Numbered from the stretch's first letter, positions 1 through 8,968 are shown. The stretch: DNA of 64,000 nt from CAZMGY01 sp964565945 [NCBI: uncultured bacterium] (GCA_964565945.1 CAZMGY010000030.1:1-64000), one strand, 5' to 3'. Notes: generated from the sequence alone by a model not told the origin. Made by a program: numbers and translations.

Positions 1-93
1 TTGGGATGGCACAGCAAGACCCTGGGCTAATTCAAATGAAAATGTTGTGAACAAAAACATTTGGATAATCAGAATAACCACTATTTGCTTCAC
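1..93 (-). CDS. Exported protein, N-terminal fragment (runs off window)
   Basis: A GTG start at 93 opens a frame of 31 codons that is still open at base 1. It is preceded at 5 nt by a purine-rich ribosome site (AAAGGGTGG). The peptide begins with a lysine, then a hydrophobic stretch (IVVILIIQMFLF), then small residues ending GLA before VPSQ, which reads as a Sec signal peptide cleaved near residue 27. A good promoter lies upstream at 156-185. The mature part lies outside the window, so the function cannot be named. Confidence 0.6.
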   Translation of the reverse strand, partial: MKQIVVILIIQMFLFTTFSFELAQGLAVPSQ

Positions 94-155
94 TAAAGCC
101 ACCCTTTCTTTTTTCGAAAACAGGAAGAGCCCTCTTAAAAAATATTTAAACCTAT

Positions 156-185
156 AGTATATCATATAATTAGGAATTATTGCAA
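156..185 (-). promoter_or_regulatory. Sigma-70-type promoter for the exported-protein gene
   Basis: On the minus strand TTGCAA (180-185) is followed after 18 bp by TATACT (156-161). Transcription would start about 55 nt before the GTG at 93. The -35 box is the last part of the 63-bp repeat at 179-241. Confidence 0.55.
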
Positions 186-241
186 AAAACATTAACACCT
201 ATCCACACACCCTTAAGCATCACATTTTTCTAAAATATAAC
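179..241 (-). repeat. 63-bp promoter-upstream repeat, copy A
   Basis: This stretch aligns without gaps to 34685-34747 with 9 mismatches in 63 positions. The best conserved part is the last 20 bp (222-241), which is identical in both copies. Similarity stops abruptly at both ends. In both copies the inner edge is the -35 hexamer TTGCAA of a minus-strand promoter, so the element occupies roughly -35 to -95. It is probably a regulator or UP-type site; a small mobile repeat is the alternative. Confidence 0.65.
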
Positions 242-322
242 GGGTTTTGCTCCTTCTTAGCTTATCTTTGCCTCTTTTTCCCCAAAACTACCTGAATAAG
301 ACCACTTTTGGCACAACTGTCT

Positions 323-638
323 TTATTAAGCACTCAATTCGAATAATTTTATTAGGGCTATGTTTTTTAATTCTTGACGACGACTCACAGCATCACGCCC
401 TACAATTTCAAGAAGATTTTTCCTGCTTGACCTTGTGGAATTTTATTTAAAGTTACTTCACCTACATTCGCTCCTAACTCCAAAATCGTACGAAACTCCT
501 CTTGACCTCTCTAGGAATAACCTTTATACTTTCCTCATTCGCAACACCCCGATCGTTCAAGCAGAAGGAAATCACCGTCCATTAACCTTATGAACTTGTC
601 CTAAATTTGCTAAATTATCAATCATAAAGAGAAAACAT
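323..638 (-). pseudogene. Decayed small gene, possibly FeoA-like
   Basis: No frame is open, but coding-like pieces can be read in order on the minus strand by changing frame. They run MIDNLANLGQVHKVNG, then GDFLLLERSG, then RGQEEFRTILELGANVGEV, then TLNKIPQGQAGKIF, and finally EIVGRDAVSRRQELKNIAL. The last two resemble the start of a FeoA (SH3-like iron-transport accessory) domain, which has the pattern L-x-x-I-P-x-G-Q-x-G-K-I, then EI-x-G, then RR. An AAGGAT ribosome site lies 8 nt before an ATG at 638, and a TATAAT box lies further upstream. At least three frameshifts or stops would be needed. The FeoA assignment is an inference from motif shape only. Confidence 0.4.
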
Positions 639-734
639 ATAAACTTATCCTTATTTCTAAATTCAGTTTTCAATATCTTCTCAATGCATTATATAATATT
701 TTTATAGAATAAAAAGAATCTTGGTTAACTAAAA

Positions 735-863
735 CTTTATAAGACCTGTACCCTGATGCGTGAAGCCAGTGGAAAGGTGTGCCACCGAAAGAAGTGCAAG
801 GTTACCACCCAGAGCGATCACAAGTTAAAAAATATAAATTCTTATCCGACCTTCAGCAAATAA
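735..863 (+). mobile_element. IS3-family transposase (OrfB) fragment
   Basis: The plus-strand frame through ATG 756 reads LMREASGKVCHRKKCKVTTQ followed by SDHKL. This matches the linker before the integrase core of IS3-family OrfB transposases (typically LMREAGL-x-V-x-x-RKK-x-KVTT-[DQ]-S-[ND]-H). Homology stops after HKL and the frame ends at 861-863. No catalytic DDE residues, no OrfA and no terminal repeats are visible, so this is a dead scrap of about 40 codons. It is less AT-rich than its surroundings. Confidence 0.6.
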
Positions 864-880
864 TTCTTCTAGATTTCATC

Positions 881-3800
881 TTACAAAACAGCATAGTTTT
901 TCTCATTGTGATAATCATCCAAAATAGCGGTTACTTGCTTAAAGGCATCTTCATCCAACTCAATTTTGGTGCACAGCTTATAAAGAAAAGCAAATTCTTG
1001 TCTAGCACTAGGCCACAATACAAGTGCTTTCTGATAAAATTCCATAGCTTCATTAAAACGCTTGGCTTTAAAAAAGATATTAAAGAGATACTTATAAACA
1101 ACCTTATCCTCGGGATTAATATCAAGGCACTTTTGAAAGTAAACAATCGCCTCAGACATTTTTCCTAGTTTGTAATACAAAGCCGCCAATCGCTTAAGTA
1201 AATCGGTGTTGCGAGGGAAACGGATTAAGCAGTTTTCCAAAAGATGAATTGCATCCATGAATTTTTTTTGAATATAAAAAATATTAAACAAATAAAGATA
1301 AAGCCACGGATTAGAATCTTCCAAACTGTCTTCATCCAAAGATATCAATTCTCTGTAATACTCTTCGGCGTAATCATATTTTTTGCGCGAATGATAAACC
1401 TCGAACAAATGATTGTAAGCCATCGTGTTATAAGGCCACCTGCGAACAATTCCTTTGAAAAGATCCAAAGCTTCAATTTCTTTTTCGAAATGGACATAAA
1501 TGCTACCCAAATCTACATAGCGCTGTTCGTTATTTTCATCCAAGCGAATGGCATCTTCAAAACACTGCACACAATCTTTGTAGCGACCAGTTTTTTTGTA
1601 AATCGCTCCTAACTGAGTGTAAAGATCAATATGTATATCATTTTGATGAATAGCCTGTCTCAAAACACGCACAGACTCAGAATAGTCTTCCATTTCTTCT
1701 AACAAGAAAGCCCTTTTCCGATAAAAATCAATCTCATAAGGAAACCTTAGAATAGCTTCCTTATACAAGGCAGATGCATCATTACAACGGCTCAACTTCT
1801 CATAGACCGCCCCTAACTTCTGAAAAACAGACTTATGGGTATCATTGATCTTAATTGCACGCTTATAGTTATCAATAGCCTGATCGTAATGTTTAAGCTT
1901 GTAATGCACCGCAGCCATTTTGAGAGGAAATTCTTCGTCCTTAGACCAACGCCGATAGGCTTTAGCATAAACATCAATAGCGTCTTCATAATGCTCCAGC
2001 TGACATCGCAAAGCAAACAAATTAAGGTAGGTTTGCCGATGATTAGGGGCTATTTCGAGCATTTTGAGAAAAACCTCTTCGGCATTCAACCACTGTTTCA
2101 TTCGGTAGAATAAGCTTGCCAGTTTTTGATGCAGTTCAAAATCAATGGGGAAAAAACGCACAGCTTTTTTAAGAGTTTCAACAGCCATCACTTTATTTTT
2201 ATTCTGAAAGCACATGTGATACAAATTAAGAAAATCTTCCCGTTCCTCGGGGCAAATCCTTAAGGCATTGCTATAATCCTGAATATCGCAATAAAGTTGA
2301 AACAAATTGGCATAGCACAATTTGTTTCCTGGTGAAATTTTAAGAGCATCACGATACAAATCAATCGCTCGCGCATACTCTTTTCTCTCACGATAAACCT
2401 CGCCCAATTCTAAATAAAATGCCAGTTCCTTCGAAAAACGTCCGATGGCTTTTTGGCAAATATCGACAACTCGGTCTTGCTTAAGTCCCCCCTTACTTAA
2501 CTGAATCAGCTTACGGTATATCTCCACCTGAAGCGGGTCAAGCGATATCGACAAATAATACATATCTGCCGCAAGATTCGAACGCCCTTGCTTTTCGCAC
2601 AATTGCCCCAACCATAAGGCAAATTTAGCTTCTTGAGGAAATTTTTGCTGCAATTCGCGACAGGTCTGGACAGCATCCTCAACATCTTCTTGTTCTATGA
2701 TAATTTCACCTAACAAAAGCGCCAAAGTCAAATCATCAGAAGATTTTTGAATCCCTTGGTCTAAAATAGATTTGGCCTTTTCATTCTCACCCAATTTGTA
2801 CTCAAGCAAAGCCCATTCATGATACTGTTCGGGCGCATTGAAACCTGGGGATAACTTTTCACATAAATTTCTGGCCTTTTCGTATTCGTTAAAGTCTTGA
2901 TAGTGTTTAACCAAGTGTGTCATAGTTAAAACATCAGTAGGGTAATGGTTCAATGACTTTTCGAGAACTTCAATCCCAGCATAGATGTTGTCTTGAGAAA
3001 CTGCTTTTTGGTAAATGAAATGAAAATGATCGACTTTTCTGGAAACTGCTTCTGCAGCTACAACATAAGCCCCCAACTTCAAGCAGACTTGTTCAATTGG
3101 ACCCTGAAGCTGCAAATTCAAGTACTGTGACCGTTGGTATAAATACAAGACATCATAGTCGAGCTTCAAGTGCAACGCTAAATCGTAGGCCTCCTGCAAA
3201 ACATCGGTATTGGTCAGATCTTGCTCCACAAGGCGATACATCCAAGACATCGCTTCGTGGACATAACTTTCCTCCATAGCAACCTCGATAGCTCCCTGAT
3301 AAAGCTTTGTGTTTTTCGGAAAACGAAAGAGCAATCGTTCGCAAACGCCCATCGCGTTACTAAAACCTTCACTTTGCTTAACTTGATCAAGCAAGACCTC
3401 GATGGCTTCGTTATCCCCCATAACAATATCTGCGGCGGTTAAAAAATCTCCAACCTCACAACAGACGTCGTAAATGGATTCGTAATTCATTTTTTCTTCG
3501 GGATACAACTGAATCGTTTGCTTATAGAAATCCAGCGCCACTTGTTTTCGATTCATCTTAAGATAAATTTGATATTGCAAACGCATTAATTTTTGAGGTT
3601 TTTTGATATTTTGACGCGATCGTTCGGCAAACTTAAGCGCATAATCTAGTTTACCTTGCTTAATATAAAGCTCTGTCAGCATCACCAACACATCATCATC
3701 ATTCCCGCAATAACGTAAGGCTTTTTTTAATGTTTCGATAGCATCCCTATTCTTATTCACTTCTCTATACGCTTTGGCCAAAGACAGGTAAAAAGCTTTG

Positions 3801-4597
3801 ACCTGAGGCGCCACCGTAATCAGTTGAGAAAAAACCTTCACGGATTCAGAATGACTTTGTGTATGACTCAACAAAAGACGTAAGTAATGATGAGCCACTT
3901 CATGTGACGGCATCATCTTGAGCGTTTTAAAAAATTCGTCCAAAGTTTCTTGGTAAACATTCGTCTTAAGAGCCAAATCATAAAGAGCCTTAAAGGCTGG
4001 TTGGCAATCGATATTATGGCTTATAACCCAACGAAAAGTATTCTGTGCAATCGCAATCCACTCTTTTTGGTCGTCAAGAAGCTCCAAAATATATTTATAC
4101 AAATGCTCACACGATGGCTGTTCTTCCAAAACCGTGCAAAAGGCCTTAAAAATTACTTCACGGTCCTCTTCATCGTCTTTGGCTCTTTGAAAAAGATGTC
4201 GCAACACATCATCTCTGTAAGCAAAAAATTGGACAATTTTTTTATATTTTTTGTGCTTAAAATAAAGTTCGGTCAACTTGGGCGCAAAAGTGTCTTGATC
4301 CGAAGAGATTCTCAGCGCCATTTCAAAAGCCGTAATCGCAGACTCATCACGACCCGCACTGTAGTAAATATCGCCTAATTGGATATAAAAATAACTCTCT
4401 TTGGGAAACTCTTTGCTCGCCTTTTCAAAAACCTGTGTTGCTTCATGATAAAGCCCCAATTGAATCGAATAGGTCACCAAACCATTATAAGCATCTCGAT
4501 TGCTTTTATCTTGCTCTATCAGCCCTTTAAAGCGCATTATTTCGCGCCTAGCAAATTGAATTTCAGCATCCGTAACCAAACGCTTGAATTCATCCAT
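881..4597 (-). CDS. Giant tetratricopeptide-repeat protein (1238 aa)
   Basis: The protein is built almost wholly of TPR units of about 34 residues, dozens in a row. A clear example is LGEVYRERKEYARAIDLYRD, and the repeats continue to the C-terminus with no other domain, signal peptide or membrane helix visible. TPR solenoids are protein-binding scaffolds, and a cytoplasmic location is inferred from the missing signal. I chose ATG 4597 over the upstream TTG 4606 because a GAGGG site lies about 9 nt before it. It follows hemW after 12 bp and is probably co-transcribed with it, but no partner is indicated. Shorter TPR proteins are common; more than 1200 residues of pure TPR is unusual. Confidence 0.85.
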   Translation of the reverse strand: MDEFKRLVTDAEIQFARREIMRFKGLIEQDKSNRDAYNGLVTYSIQLGLYHEATQVFEKASKEFPKESYFYIQLGDIYYSAGRDESAITAFEMALRISSDQDTFAPKLTELYFKHKKYKKIVQFFAYRDDVLRHLFQRAKDDEEDREVIFKAFCTVLEEQPSCEHLYKYILELLDDQKEWIAIAQNTFRWVISHNIDCQPAFKALYDLALKTNVYQETLDEFFKTLKMMPSHEVAHHYLRLLLSHTQSHSESVKVFSQLITVAPQVKAFYLSLAKAYREVNKNRDAIETLKKALRYCGNDDDVLVMLTELYIKQGKLDYALKFAERSRQNIKKPQKLMRLQYQIYLKMNRKQVALDFYKQTIQLYPEEKMNYESIYDVCCEVGDFLTAADIVMGDNEAIEVLLDQVKQSEGFSNAMGVCERLLFRFPKNTKLYQGAIEVAMEESYVHEAMSWMYRLVEQDLTNTDVLQEAYDLALHLKLDYDVLYLYQRSQYLNLQLQGPIEQVCLKLGAYVVAAEAVSRKVDHFHFIYQKAVSQDNIYAGIEVLEKSLNHYPTDVLTMTHLVKHYQDFNEYEKARNLCEKLSPGFNAPEQYHEWALLEYKLGENEKAKSILDQGIQKSSDDLTLALLLGEIIIEQEDVEDAVQTCRELQQKFPQEAKFALWLGQLCEKQGRSNLAADMYYLSISLDPLQVEIYRKLIQLSKGGLKQDRVVDICQKAIGRFSKELAFYLELGEVYRERKEYARAIDLYRDALKISPGNKLCYANLFQLYCDIQDYSNALRICPEEREDFLNLYHMCFQNKNKVMAVETLKKAVRFFPIDFELHQKLASLFYRMKQWLNAEEVFLKMLEIAPNHRQTYLNLFALRCQLEHYEDAIDVYAKAYRRWSKDEEFPLKMAAVHYKLKHYDQAIDNYKRAIKINDTHKSVFQKLGAVYEKLSRCNDASALYKEAILRFPYEIDFYRKRAFLLEEMEDYSESVRVLRQAIHQNDIHIDLYTQLGAIYKKTGRYKDCVQCFEDAIRLDENNEQRYVDLGSIYVHFEKEIEALDLFKGIVRRWPYNTMAYNHLFEVYHSRKKYDYAEEYYRELISLDEDSLEDSNPWLYLYLFNIFYIQKKFMDAIHLLENCLIRFPRNTDLLKRLAALYYKLGKMSEAIVYFQKCLDINPEDKVVYKYLFNIFFKAKRFNEAMEFYQKALVLWPSARQEFAFLYKLCTKIELDEDAFKQVTAILDDYHNEKNYAVL

Positions 4598-4609
4598 CAC
4601 ACACAACCC

Positions 4610-5716
4610 TCAAAACGACATCAAAATTTCAAGAATCTTATTATAAACATTCTGTCCCGCTTGTGTTAAGTAAACTTTTGAATCTGTTGTCACCCAACCT
4701 TCCTTTTCTAAAGATTGCACAATATCCCTATCCAGTTTGTCATACACAACACCTTCACGCGTTCTTAAACCTAACAAAAGATTCTCCAAATCTTTTTGCT
4801 CATCACTCAATTGTTCTTGCTCCCCAGGGGGCAATTGATCAGTTTGCAAAGCCTTCACATACTGAGAAACAGAAGCTATGTTTTGCGAACGCACACAATC
4901 ACCATCAAACGAATGGGCCGATGGTCCCAAACCTACATAGGGCTTCCCCTGCCAATAGCCCCAGTTGTGTTTCGATTCCCACTGTCGCTCTTTCGCATAA
5001 TTCGATATTTCATAACGTTCATAACCCGCCTGGAACAATTGCTCCGACACCAGCTGTAATTGATCCACCTCTTCATCTTCATGGGGCAAAACCAATCGTT
5101 CAGGTCGATACTTGAGCCATTTCCCCCAAACTGACTGAGGTTCCAAATTTAATGTATACACCGAAAAATGAGGTGCCTGCCAGTCAAGCGCACGCTTCAG
5201 AGAGTATTGCAAAGAGTCTATACTCTGCTCGGGACAACAGGTCATTAAATCGATACTTACATTATTCAAACCCACTTGACCCAATATATCCCACGAATTT
5301 TCAACATCCGTTTCACGATGACCACGCCCCAAAACCTGTAACTGATCATCCACAAAAGATTGCACCCCCAAACTAATCCGGTTCACACCATGATCTTTCC
5401 AGGTCTGCGCCAAACACTTATCGAAAGTTGCGGGATCAGCTTCGAGAGTATGCTCTTGAAGCTGAGATAAATCAAAATGCTCCCACAAAGTCTGCACAAT
5501 ACGTTCAAATTGAGACATTTTTAGCAGTGATGGGGTCCCTCCCCCCCAATACACAGTATCCACAACACAACGATCCGAAAATTGATGAGCTCTTAAGACA
5601 ATTTCGCGACAGAGCGCCACAACAAACGCATTTTGACCTTTATGATTAGCCGTGCGATAAAAATCACAATAAGGACAAACCTGCGCACAATAAGGAATAT
5701 GGATATAAATCATCAT
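4610..5716 (-). CDS. hemW: Radical-SAM heme chaperone HemW-like protein
   Basis: This is a radical SAM enzyme of the HemN/HemW group. The 4Fe-4S/SAM motif is CAQVCPYC (C10, C14, C17). The heme-binding signature of HemW is present near residue 250 (HNWGYW). At 368 residues it fits HemW (about 380) rather than the longer coproporphyrinogen dehydrogenase HemN. HemW hands heme to respiratory enzymes, and older annotation often calls this family a coproporphyrinogen oxidase. The start is ATG ATG ATT at 5716 with no strong ribosome site. It is first of a probable two-gene unit with the TPR gene, lying just downstream of tRNA-Ser. Confidence 0.85.
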   Translation of the reverse strand: MMIYIHIPYCAQVCPYCDFYRTANHKGQNAFVVALCREIVLRAHQFSDRCVVDTVYWGGGTPSLLKMSQFERIVQTLWEHFDLSQLQEHTLEADPATFDKCLAQTWKDHGVNRISLGVQSFVDDQLQVLGRGHRETDVENSWDILGQVGLNNVSIDLMTCCPEQSIDSLQYSLKRALDWQAPHFSVYTLNLEPQSVWGKWLKYRPERLVLPHEDEEVDQLQLVSEQLFQAGYERYEISNYAKERQWESKHNWGYWQGKPYVGLGPSAHSFDGDCVRSQNIASVSQYVKALQTDQLPPGEQEQLSDEQKDLENLLLGLRTREGVVYDKLDRDIVQSLEKEGWVTTDSKVYLTQAGQNVYNKILEILMSF

Positions 5717-5859
5717 AGATGATTATTATCACTGAGGAGCACCCAAATAGATACTAAAATAATATATAATAAACAGTTTTTTTTAATTTAATACACAAAG
5801 TTTTCTTTCATGCAATCATTGCTAAACTATATATTTCTTCTTATCTTTTTTTTATTTTT

Positions 5860-5945
5860 CGGAGGAGGTAGGATTCGAACCCACGGACCCGTGAAGGTCA
5901 ACGGTTTTCAAGACCGCCGCAATCGGCCAGCTCTGCCACTCCTCC
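5860..5945 (-). tRNA. tRNA-Ser (anticodon TGA)
   Basis: An 86-nt class II tRNA on the minus strand. The acceptor stem GGAGGAG pairs with CTCCTCC and the discriminator is G. The anticodon loop CTTGAAA gives TGA. There is a long variable arm (after the anticodon stem, around TTGACCTTCACGGGTC) and a T-loop TTCGAAT. The CCA tail is not encoded. Confidence 0.95.
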
Positions 5946-6317
5946 AAAATTCTCTAAACTTTATTGCCATTTTGAAGACGACCATTATACACGAAACACA
6001 GCAAACATGTCGAGTCCCAATCCTTCTCCAAAAAAGAACCCCCAAGCCCCCCAAGCAAAAAGAAAAAGCTCTAAACCGCGGTCTTGGCTTTTTTCAAAAA
6101 TCGCACCATTATCTTGTGAATAAAATTTTTCTAAAATTAGAAAGATTTATCGCCTTGCTCGGCTTGAGATATAAGTTGCACCTATTCTTAAATATCACCC
6201 AAACGTTGGACAGCTGTCGCTAATCACAAAGTTCGTTCGTATTATCTTCGAAGCATTTGTTCGCGAATCTATTAAAACATAGCAACACCTTCCTTGCTTT
6301 TAACATTGCTGTTTATC
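5946..6317. other. Intergenic stretch between tRNA-Ser and birA
   Basis: Apart from the tRNA promoter, the only structure seen is a short perfect hairpin at 6128-6143 (TTTCTAA, 2-nt loop, TTAGAAA). It is followed on the minus strand by an A/T-rich tract and might act as a weak terminator for the birA transcript. No gene is convincing here. Confidence 0.4.
5984..6013 (-). promoter_or_regulatory. Promoter of tRNA-Ser
   Basis: On the minus strand TCGACA (6008-6013), an 18-bp spacer and TATAAT (5984-5989). Transcription would start about 30 nt before the mature tRNA. Confidence 0.6.
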
Positions 6318-6875
6318 CTAAGTCTGAGATAAAACCTTAAGGTAAAGCACAGAAAAATGCTGTAATATATCGCGCATTAAGCGCTCCTTGTCCCAAACTT
6401 GGGGATGTGCAATTAACAAAGACGTCGCTTGGTCCAAAACGGCACGATCAAAGAAACTTTGAGACGTCGTCACATTAAGACCAATCCCGAGAGCCACGAC
6501 CTTCAAACGGTTCTTATGCAACGAACCTTCTTGTAAGACACCACATATTTTGCGCCCACTCAGTAGGACATCGTTGGGCCATTTAATACTTAGTTGTAAA
6601 CTTTGTGAACTTTGAGCTTGGACCGCATGAATTACCGCCTGCCCAGCCCAATAGTTCAGTTGTAAATAATCGTCCAAAGAGCACTCAGGTCGAAGTAACA
6701 AACTCATCAGTAACATCCCTTCAGAATCATCTTTCCAGGCTCCATTGCGACCTCGACCAGCTGTTTGGTGATCTGCCGCAATCACCAAACCTTCAGGTTC
6801 GTTGCTTTCAAAAAACACTTTGACATCATTATTGGTGCTATGAGTTGTGGGTTTGTGGATTATGCGATAATTCAA
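6318..6875 (-). CDS. birA: Biotin--[acetyl-CoA-carboxylase] ligase, catalytic-only type
   Basis: Biotin protein ligase joins biotin, via biotinyl-AMP, to a lysine of carboxylase carrier domains. The frame shows the catalytic motif GRGRNG, followed by KWPNDVLL and KICGVLQEG. There is no N-terminal winged helix, so this is the short class I enzyme without a repressor function. The start is uncertain. I use TTG 6875, which lines up with family N-termini (the THSTN segment follows soon after) and leaves 13 bp to the upstream stop. A TTG at 6929 would add 18 residues and overlap the SPFH gene. No good ribosome site marks either. It is last in a probable recR-SPFH-SPFH-birA unit. Confidence 0.85.
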   Translation of the reverse strand: MNYRIIHKPTTHSTNNDVKVFFESNEPEGLVIAADHQTAGRGRNGAWKDDSEGMLLMSLLLRPECSLDDYLQLNYWAGQAVIHAVQAQSSQSLQLSIKWPNDVLLSGRKICGVLQEGSLHKNRLKVVALGIGLNVTTSQSFFDRAVLDQATSLLIAHPQVWDKERLMRDILQHFSVLYLKVLSQT

Positions 6876-6888
6876 GAGAGAATCATTT

Positions 6889-7923
6889 TTATTGCTTTTT
6901 AGAGAGAGCTTTAGCGCCGTAGGTATCAATCAAGCGATTGATATCGGTCGATTTGATATCAAAACCGTCTTGAGTGAAAGGCATAAGCAAAATCTTTTTA
7001 CCTTGAAGCGCTTTAGCAATTTCGATCTTCACTCTAGCCAAACCGCCATCTCCTGTTAAAGCTTCATTCATCTTACGAATTGCATCGGCACGAGCCTTAC
7101 CTTCAATCTTAATTGCAATGGCTTCACGTTTTTTTTCTTCAAAGTAAGCGTCCGCGGCCAAAACAGCCTGCTGATATTCTCCATCAACCTTAGCCCGCAT
7201 TTCTTCGACATCTCCATTGGCATCCTCAAGCTTTTTCTTATACGCCTCTTTGGCTGCCTTGGTCTCAGAAATATACTTTTGTGCCTGCTGATCCGCCACT
7301 TTTTTGTCCTTAATCGCGCGTTCATACGAAACATTAAATCGATAATCCTTGGTCTTCACCGCCTCAATCAAAATTCCATAAGGGTTAAGCAAGTTATTCA
7401 AAGAGTCCGCCACTTTATGCGCTTTTTCCGAGCGCTTGATCGGATCATAAAATTGCTCGGTGCTTAACTCTCCAAAAATATCTCTTGGCTTACTTCGCGC
7501 AACCGAGCGCACAATATGATTTTTGATGTCTTGGTCAGACAAACCCACATATTGCAAAATATAAGCGGCTTTCTTTGGATCAATTTGGTAAGTGATAATC
7601 ACATCCAAACTAATATCGTTTCCATCGATGGTTTTAAAAACCAAGTCATCTTTGGCTCGCACATCCCCACTGCTGGCATCAAGAGTCATCTCAAGTGTTT
7701 TCAAAGTGATGTCCAAGGTGTACCAATCATTTAACAAAGACAAAAAGAAATAAATTCCTGGTTTATAAGGCTGCTCAACCACACCCGACTGCCCCAAAAT
7801 ACCAATTTTTTTGACCCGTATACCAACTTCGGTCGATTCTACCTTATGAGGCATACAGCCACTCACCACTGGTAAAGCCAGCAACATACATAATATCAAA
7901 AGTTTGCCCAATCTATTGTCCAT
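6889..7923 (-). CDS. SPFH/Band-7 protein with a lipoprotein signal
   Basis: The first 23 residues are a basic tip, a hydrophobic run and the lipobox VVSGC, so C23 should be lipidated and the protein exported and membrane-tethered. An SPFH (stomatin/prohibitin/HflKC) domain follows at about residues 30-220 and then an acidic/basic helical arm rich in A, E and K. The C-terminus (KILLMPFTQDG) parallels the one in the neighbouring SPFH protein, so the two are paralogues and may form one hetero-oligomer. The ATG at 7923 overlaps the stop of the upstream SPFH gene by 11 bp. The longer frame to 7962 lies inside that gene. Most SPFH proteins use a transmembrane helix, so lipid anchoring is uncommon. 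Confidence 0.8.
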   Translation of the reverse strand: MDNRLGKLLILCMLLALPVVSGCMPHKVESTEVGIRVKKIGILGQSGVVEQPYKPGIYFFLSLLNDWYTLDITLKTLEMTLDASSGDVRAKDDLVFKTIDGNDISLDVIITYQIDPKKAAYILQYVGLSDQDIKNHIVRSVARSKPRDIFGELSTEQFYDPIKRSEKAHKVADSLNNLLNPYGILIEAVKTKDYRFNVSYERAIKDKKVADQQAQKYISETKAAKEAYKKKLEDANGDVEEMRAKVDGEYQQAVLAADAYFEEKKREAIAIKIEGKARADAIRKMNEALTGDGGLARVKIEIAKALQGKKILLMPFTQDGFDIKSTDINRLIDTYGAKALSKKQ

Positions 7924-8968
7924 TTTCGACTCCAAACATTTTGACAACCCTGTCCAAGTCAAGAGGGTTCAAACCATCTTGGCCCGCACTGGGCAAAATA
8001 ATTATTTCCAAACCTTGCAATGTTTTAGCCATTTCAAGGCCTACACGACGATCAATCCCTGGACTTTTAAAAGCCTCATTCATCATCTTATCTTTTTCCG
8101 CCTTAGCCAAATTAATAAGCAAATTGGCCTCGGCACGAGTCTGCCGCATGTAGAGATCTTTGTCAGCATTTTTCTTCTGCACGTAAGCCTTGCCTTCTTG
8201 CAAACGCACCAAAATCTTAGCTTTACCTTCTTGTCTCACTTTTCTTAGTTTATTGCGTTGCTCTGCTGCACGAGATTCTGACTGGTTCTTAAACGCAGCT
8301 TGATCTTTTAGTTTTTTATCTTCAATGTTGCGTTGAATCTCATCGGTATAGTGAAAATAACGAAGCAATATATGGTCGATAGTAAGCCCCTTTGGTTCTA
8401 ATTCGCTCTGAAGTAACCTTTGGGCTAACTCAACTTTCTGAACACGTAAGGGACTATTGTAAAAGTCTTCAGTGGTTAAAGTCCCTAAAGCCTCCTTGAG
8501 AACAGGCTCAGCCTTGGGCAAAATCCCTTGGCGAATAAAACGATCTCCAGGTCCAATGGTCGTAATAACTTTATAGGGGTCTTGAATACGATAAAAAATG
8601 GACACATCCACATCTACAAAGAACCCATCGGAAGTTTGAATCCGCACCGCATTTTGAAACACACGTTTACCACGATTCCTCGAGGGCAAGCGGTTAGTCA
8701 TTTCTAGCACTTGAACATTTTTAGGAAAATGATGCATTTCTTGAAAACTAAGCGGCAACACAAGATGTAGACCTGTATCATACACTTTTTCACGAATCCC
8801 TTTGTTGGCACCAATATTGATTTTTTTAATACCATATTCGTTGGGTTTAATGTACACAAAGCAAGTGTTAAAAACAAAAGCACTCACCAAAATCAGTGCA
8901 AAAAAACCCGTTACAAACGACGGATTGCGTGTAAAAAAATTGTCATTTTGTTTATCAAAATTTTCCAT
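7913..8968 (-). CDS. SPFH/Band-7 membrane protein (HflK/HflC-like)
   Basis: A 351-residue protein with one transmembrane helix at about residues 20-40 and an SPFH domain next (about 45-230). A long helical arm rich in K, E, R and A follows, then a conserved hydrophobic C-terminal strand (LEIIILPSAG). HflK/HflC-type pairs form large cages that regulate membrane proteases such as FtsH; no protease gene is adjacent here. The ATG at 8968 lies 31 bp after recR. A TTGACA box sits just upstream at 8996-9001, so the pair may have its own promoter. It is translationally coupled to the lipoprotein SPFH gene. The precise subfamily is not resolved. Confidence 0.8.
   Translation of the reverse strand: MENFDKQNDNFFTRNPSFVTGFFALILVSAFVFNTCFVYIKPNEYGIKKINIGANKGIREKVYDTGLHLVLPLSFQEMHHFPKNVQVLEMTNRLPSRNRGKRVFQNAVRIQTSDGFFVDVDVSIFYRIQDPYKVITTIGPGDRFIRQGILPKAEPVLKEALGTLTTEDFYNSPLRVQKVELAQRLLQSELEPKGLTIDHILLRYFHYTDEIQRNIEDKKLKDQAAFKNQSESRAAEQRNKLRKVRQEGKAKILVRLQEGKAYVQKKNADKDLYMRQTRAEANLLINLAKAEKDKMMNEAFKSPGIDRRVGLEMAKTLQGLEIIILPSAGQDGLNPLDLDRVVKMFGVENGQ

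Noticed and set aside
247-450. Plus-strand frame of 67 codons
   Set aside because: It is the antisense shadow of the decayed FeoA-like gene and has no ribosome site.
756-830. Resemblance to the core of a lysine riboswitch (GGAAAGGTG, then CCACCGAAAG)
   Set aside because: The other conserved riboswitch parts are absent, no gene follows on that strand, and the same bases read well as an IS3 transposase fragment.
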